DNA from: Mangrovimonas sp. TPBH4
GTDB taxonomy: Bacteria; Bacteroidota; Bacteroidia; Flavobacteriales; Flavobacteriaceae
Direction of reading: 5' to 3'
DNA: 64,000 bases
Assembly (NCBI RefSeq): GCF_001280505.1
Contig: NZ_LBIO01000050.1
Location: forward strand, 1-64,000
The number at the start of each line of letters is the position of its first letter. Positions within the stretch are counted from its first letter, which is position 1. This document shows, one piece after another, positions 60,592 through 64,000 of the stretch. A program made the translations under genes and the position numbers. Under the pieces are notes generated by a model. That model made no database searches. It saw only the letters and a list, made by a program, of their open reading frames with translations, and was not told the origin of the DNA.

Positions 60592-61479
60592 ATGGGGAGT
60601 TATACTATGGCACAAGTTGTGTCAATTACAGGGATTAAATCGCATACTTTACGAAAATGGGAGAGCAGATATAATTTTTTGACTCCCTTGCGTACCGAGA
60701 CAAATATTCGCTATTATACCGAAGAACAACTCAAGGCACTTTTGAATATTGGAATTTTAAATCGAAACGGATATAGAATTTCGCAAATAGATAAAATGTC
60801 TCAGGAAGCCATCTACGATGCGGTCTCTCAAATTATGGCTTCAGGAGCCAAAGAAGATGAGATCAATGCTTTAATTGTAGCCATGATCAATTTTGATGAA
60901 TTGGAATTTGATAAAATTTTCAAATCAGAAATTATCAAATCTGGGTTGCTCTCAACCATAACCCAATTAATCTATCCTTTTCTGAGACAGGTTGGGGTTC
61001 TTTGGGGAAGCAATAAAGTGATGCCGGCCCAGGAACATTTCATATCAAATTTAATTCGTAGGAAAATCTTCCATTCCATAGAGTTGTTGGCTCCAAGTAC
61101 CGAAAATGCCCCAAAGGCCGTATTGTTCCTGTCGGAAGGTGAATTTCATGAAATAGCCTTGCTTTTGGCGTATTATATTGCCAAGAGTTCTGGGTGGAAT
61201 GTGTGCTATTTGGGTCAAAGTGTACCCTATGAAAACCTGAGAAAGGTTATTAAGGCTGTAGAGCCTGAATTGTTGTTGACCATCTATACGTCTAACGATC
61301 TTGAGCGAACAGAAAATAGCATTAAAACCATTTTGGATATTAGCGATTTGCCCTTGGTGGTTTCCGGAGGACCGGCCATTACCGAGGTGCAGATTAAAGG
61401 TTTAAATGAAAATATCGAATATATGGAAGGGCCTCAGGATTTAATTCCTTTTTTGGAGTCTTTCAAAGTTGAGGCGTAG
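60592..61479 (+). CDS. MerR-family regulator with B12-binding domain (CarH/LitR-like)
   Basis: Probable cobalamin-dependent transcription factor of 295 residues. The N-terminal MerR helix-turn-helix reads AQVVSITGIKSHTLRKWESRY with the wing RYYTEEQLKAL. A helical bundle (about 90-165) carries the CarH signature W-x9-EH as Trp138...Glu148-His149 (LWGSNKVMPAQEH). The Rossmann part has EGEFHEIALLL with His186 as likely lower cobalt ligand, and VVSGGPAI. In CarH these residues hold adenosylcobalamin, and light breaks the bond and releases DNA. The residue after the Trp is Gly, not the His of Thermus CarH. Its place beside the crt operon fits light control of carotenoids. Confidence 0.88.
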   Translation: MGSYTMAQVVSITGIKSHTLRKWESRYNFLTPLRTETNIRYYTEEQLKALLNIGILNRNGYRISQIDKMSQEAIYDAVSQIMASGAKEDEINALIVAMINFDELEFDKIFKSEIIKSGLLSTITQLIYPFLRQVGVLWGSNKVMPAQEHFISNLIRRKIFHSIELLAPSTENAPKAVLFLSEGEFHEIALLLAYYIAKSSGWNVCYLGQSVPYENLRKVIKAVEPELLLTIYTSNDLERTENSIKTILDISDLPLVVSGGPAITEVQIKGLNENIEYMEGPQDLIPFLESFKVEA

Positions 61480-61494
61480 CTTTTTTTGTATTTC

Positions 61495-61938
61495 TCAATA
61501 CATGTACAGAATCCCTTCTCCAGAATTTACAATGTTAAGTCGCACTTGGTCTCCTTGCACTTGAAGCTCCGAGATGTCAAAAGATAGTGTTTTTGAAATG
61601 ACCGCATCGCATACCTCTAGGTTTTGTAGTGAAAGTCTAAGATTTCGTTGAGGGGGATTGGATTCTAGGATGGCACCGGAATCAACAAGCTTTAGTTCCC
61701 ATGTATTGCCATCACAGCCGCTTGCACTAAAACTAATGAGCAGACAATCATCGTCAATTTCCATACTATGAATGAACAATGGATCGGCGGGTGCACTTAC
61801 ATACTCTTCAGAGCTGATGACCGCTTCTTGGTCGCAATTTGAAGGTGTTGCAGAATTGTCATCATCATTATTGTCACAGGAAATCATTCCAAATACAAAA
61901 ACAAAAGAAAATAGGATTATAGAAATGTTGTGTTTCAT
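61495..61938 (-). CDS. lipoprotein of unknown function
   Basis: From ATG 61938 (MKHNISIILFSFVFVFGMISC) the 147-residue protein has a clear lipobox with Cys21 and then an acidic DNNDDDNS spacer. An upstream in-frame ATG at 61983 would add 15 residues before the signal and is unlikely. The mature part is a small beta-rich domain with paired Cys (SNCDQEA, DDDCLLISFSASGCDGNTW, LEVCDAVI). I do not recognise the family. Confidence 0.75.
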   Translation of the reverse strand: MKHNISIILFSFVFVFGMISCDNNDDDNSATPSNCDQEAVISSEEYVSAPADPLFIHSMEIDDDCLLISFSASGCDGNTWELKLVDSGAILESNPPQRNLRLSLQNLEVCDAVISKTLSFDISELQVQGDQVRLNIVNSGEGILYMY

Positions 61939-62023
61939 GATGCTTTTATAATGAGATGTAGAAAGGTTAAAAAGGTTACGCATTTATGGGGCATTTCTGT
62001 TTTATCAATTTTATTGAAACCTC

Positions 62024-62569
62024 CTATCTAAGCCTTATATAGTGATTCTGAGAGAGGCTATTGGTGAATTTTTTAGAGCTTAGGCATTCAAATTGTAATG
62101 GCTTGTCAAGATTCGAAAATAAAGGGATGCCTTCTCCCAATAAAATGGGGATGGTGGTAATGATAAGTTCATCGATTAAATCCTCTTTTAAAAAACTTTG
62201 GATGAGTTTGCCCCCATCAATGTAAAGACTGTTTATACCCTTTCCATGAAGTTGCTTTAATGCCTCCTTTACTTTGCCTCTTAGCAATTGAACGTGTTCT
62301 TGGTAAGGATTGGGAATTGAGTTTAAGGTATTGCTTAATACAAATACAGGTATTTTATAGGGCCAAGGAATGTCAAAACTGCAAACGGTTTCAAAGGTGT
62401 TGCGTCCCATAATTATGGCATCTGTCTCGGTCATAAAGGCTTCATAGCCCATATCGTCATTCTCAGGGTTTGGAACATTTTCCAGCCATTCTATTCCTCC
62501 GTTCTTATCTGCAATATAGCCATCTAAACTGGTCGCGATATATACACGATTCCTTTTATTCGTATTCAT
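62024..62569 (-). CDS. dihydrofolate reductase/RibD C-terminal-like reductase
   Basis: From ATG 62569 (MNTNKRNRVYIATSLDGYIAD) the 181-residue protein matches the RibD_C/DHFR-like family: NRVYIATSLDGYIADKNGG, MGRNTFETV, VFVLSNTL, SLYIDGGKLIQSFLKEDLID and TIPILLGEGIPLF. An upstream in-frame ATG (62689) would add 40 residues of unlike composition and is rejected. NADPH-dependent reduction of a pterin- or pyrimidine-like substrate is expected; the real substrate is unknown. Confidence 0.87.
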   Translation of the reverse strand: MNTNKRNRVYIATSLDGYIADKNGGIEWLENVPNPENDDMGYEAFMTETDAIIMGRNTFETVCSFDIPWPYKIPVFVLSNTLNSIPNPYQEHVQLLRGKVKEALKQLHGKGINSLYIDGGKLIQSFLKEDLIDELIITTIPILLGEGIPLFSNLDKPLQFECLSSKKFTNSLSQNHYIRLR

Positions 62570-62721
62570 TAAGTTGAATTTTTTCAGTTCCTGAAAGATA
62601 TAGTTTTTGTTTGAACATAGAGACAAATGTAAAGGGCAATTGTTAACAATTTCCGTTGTAAATGAAAGATTTGTGAGTTTGTGAAACATTTAAAATCAAT
62701 AACTTTAGGGTTCTTTGTTTG

Positions 62722-63945
62722 ATGGCGTGCGTTATGGGGTTAAAGGGGTTGATTAAAATAGCATTTGTTTTTTTGTGGTTTGGAGAGGTGTTTGGGCAAA
62801 CAGGTTGCACGGATCCCTTAGCTAATAATTACAATCCTGAAGCCACACAAAATGATGGCAGTTGTACCTATGATACCACTATTGTGAACCCCGCAAGTAG
62901 TGTTTCGTTAGATGAGTCCATGAGGGAAACCTCAGGGTTGATATATTGGATGAATTCCTTATGGACCCATAATGACAGCTCAGATTCCAATTTGTATCAA
63001 ATAAACCCCGCAAACGGCCATCTCTTATCAAGTGTCGCGTTAAATTATGTTGAGAATGTCGATTGGGAAGATATCGCGCAGGATGAAAGTTATGTGTATT
63101 TGGGGGATTTTGGTAACAATCTCCATGGAAATCGCACGGACCTTAGAATTATTAGGATAGAAAAAGCTACTATGTTACGAGAGGTTCCTCAATTGGATTT
63201 TATTAATTTCTCCTATGTAGACCAAACTGATTTTACCTCGCAAGAAGTTAATAACACCGACTACGATTGCGAGGCCTTAATTGTGTATGGTGATTATCTT
63301 TTTTTGTTTACCAAGGAATGGGTGAGTAATAGAACCAAGCTTTATAAATTGCCCAAAACTCCGGGGACCTATGTGGCCCAGTTGGAGGATAGCTACGATG
63401 TGGAAGGTATGATAACCGGGGCAGAAATCTATGAGGACATAATTGTGCTTTCAGGTTATACCAATTTGGTCATGCCTTTTCTGTTTTTGTTGTATGATTT
63501 TGATGAGGATGACTTTTTTGGAGGGAATAAGCGTAAGTTGGAATTGAGTTTATTTTTACATCAGGTGGAGGGCATCGCAACTTCAAATGGCTTGAATTAT
63601 TATATCACCAACGAGCAGGTGGCCATTTTGGGAATTGATCCACAGTTACATTCACTGGATCTTACTCCTTACTTAGAAAATTCAACTTTGGGTTTGGAAA
63701 GCCCTAATGTGAAAAACAATTTGGAGATTGTGCCTAATCCGGGAACGTCTAAAGTAGAAGTCATGGGGTTGGAAAATAATTACCCCATCACATTTCAAAT
63801 TGTAGATATGATGGGGCAAGTACTTCAAAAAGGGGAGTTGGAATTACAACAACCTTTTATTGATATTTCCGAATTGAGTGTGGGTGTCTATGTGCTAATG
63901 TTTCCTAAATCAAATAAGCAGTCTCAACTTTTGGTCAAGAAATAG
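62722..63945 (+). CDS. secreted T9SS-sorted protein of unknown function
   Basis: The 407-residue protein has a signal peptide (LIKIAFVFLWFGEVFGQ). A short Cys-containing module TGCTDPLANNYNPEATQNDG (about 29-48) follows, a calcium-site-like motif frequent in flavobacterial surface proteins. The main part (about 60-325) looks like a beta-propeller with repeated aromatic strands (WTHNDSSDSNLYQINPANG, DVEGMITGAEIYEDIIVLSG). The C-terminal sorting domain runs from IVPNPGTSKVEVMGL to SQLLVKK. ATG 62734 is an alternative start. Function unknown. Confidence 0.8.
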   Translation: MACVMGLKGLIKIAFVFLWFGEVFGQTGCTDPLANNYNPEATQNDGSCTYDTTIVNPASSVSLDESMRETSGLIYWMNSLWTHNDSSDSNLYQINPANGHLLSSVALNYVENVDWEDIAQDESYVYLGDFGNNLHGNRTDLRIIRIEKATMLREVPQLDFINFSYVDQTDFTSQEVNNTDYDCEALIVYGDYLFLFTKEWVSNRTKLYKLPKTPGTYVAQLEDSYDVEGMITGAEIYEDIIVLSGYTNLVMPFLFLLYDFDEDDFFGGNKRKLELSLFLHQVEGIATSNGLNYYITNEQVAILGIDPQLHSLDLTPYLENSTLGLESPNVKNNLEIVPNPGTSKVEVMGLENNYPITFQIVDMMGQVLQKGELELQQPFIDISELSVGVYVLMFPKSNKQSQLLVKK

Positions 63946-64000
63946 TTAATTATATTCTCGAACCAAGTTCCTTCATGGTGTTGACAAATCTAGATGAAAT

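Overview
The window looks like chromosomal DNA from a marine member of the Flavobacteriaceae (phylum Bacteroidota). The evidence is AT-rich, dense coding; gliding and type IX secretion genes (gldJ, porU, porV); several secreted proteins with type IX C-terminal sorting domains; a zeaxanthin-type carotenoid operon; and repeated use of the TAnnTTTG -7 promoter element typical of this phylum. A genus near Formosa, Algibacter or Winogradskyella is only a guess.

Layout, left to right. 1-150: end of an rRNA operon (partial 5S and terminator). 150-4.5 kb: an isolated pectin module, with a secreted PL1 pectate lyase and a second sorted protein behind a non-coding leader holding LacI-type palindromes. 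4.5-12.9 kb: acyl-CoA dehydrogenase, anmK, an amino-acid dehydrogenase followed by NhaD, then exbB-exbD-tonB-folC. 12.9-13.3 kb: two identical tRNA-Val genes, each with its own promoter and terminator. 13.3-21.8 kb: murF, gldJ and the divergent porU-porV pair. 21.9-25.2 kb: cdd, pdhA and pdhC; the E1 beta gene is not here. 25.2-33.4 kb: a periplasmic cupin and a DUF4242 protein, a run of M28 peptidase, SDR, HAD phosphatase, SprT-like, manC and DUF389 genes, then mlaF/mlaE on the other strand. 33.5-36 kb: an exported PafA-like phosphatase overlapping an exported nuclease. 36-38.4 kb: a glycosyltransferase/methyltransferase/ketosynthase III trio on the minus strand. 38.5-47.2 kb: gcvP, a degenerate UbiA-like membrane protein, an ECF sigma factor with a small Cys-containing partner, an M3 oligopeptidase and purK-purE. 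47.3-51.2 kb: a fused hypoxanthine phosphoribosyltransferase-adenylate kinase, a small membrane protein, obgE, a DUF4136 lipoprotein and an SDR. 51.2-55.3 kb: a secreted M64 peptidase with a lipoprotein partner, a TPR protein and mpl. 55.3-61.5 kb: crtI-crtB-crtZ-lycopene cyclase, a three-domain fasciclin lipoprotein and a CarH/LitR-type B12-binding MerR regulator. 61.5-64 kb: a lipoprotein, a DHFR/RibD-like reductase and another sorted secreted protein.

How the genes work together. gldJ, porU and porV encode parts of the machine that exports and anchors the four sorted proteins found here. ExbB/ExbD/TonB energise outer-membrane uptake. anmK, murF and mpl cover murein recycling and synthesis. 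The B12-binding regulator next to the crt operon suggests light-responsive carotenoid synthesis. The loci most worth follow-up are this light/carotenoid region with its candidate operators, the glycosyltransferase/methyltransferase/KASIII trio, the UbiA-like protein that lacks half of its active site, and the HPRT-Adk fusion. I saw no CRISPR array, insertion sequence, prophage or clear genomic island.
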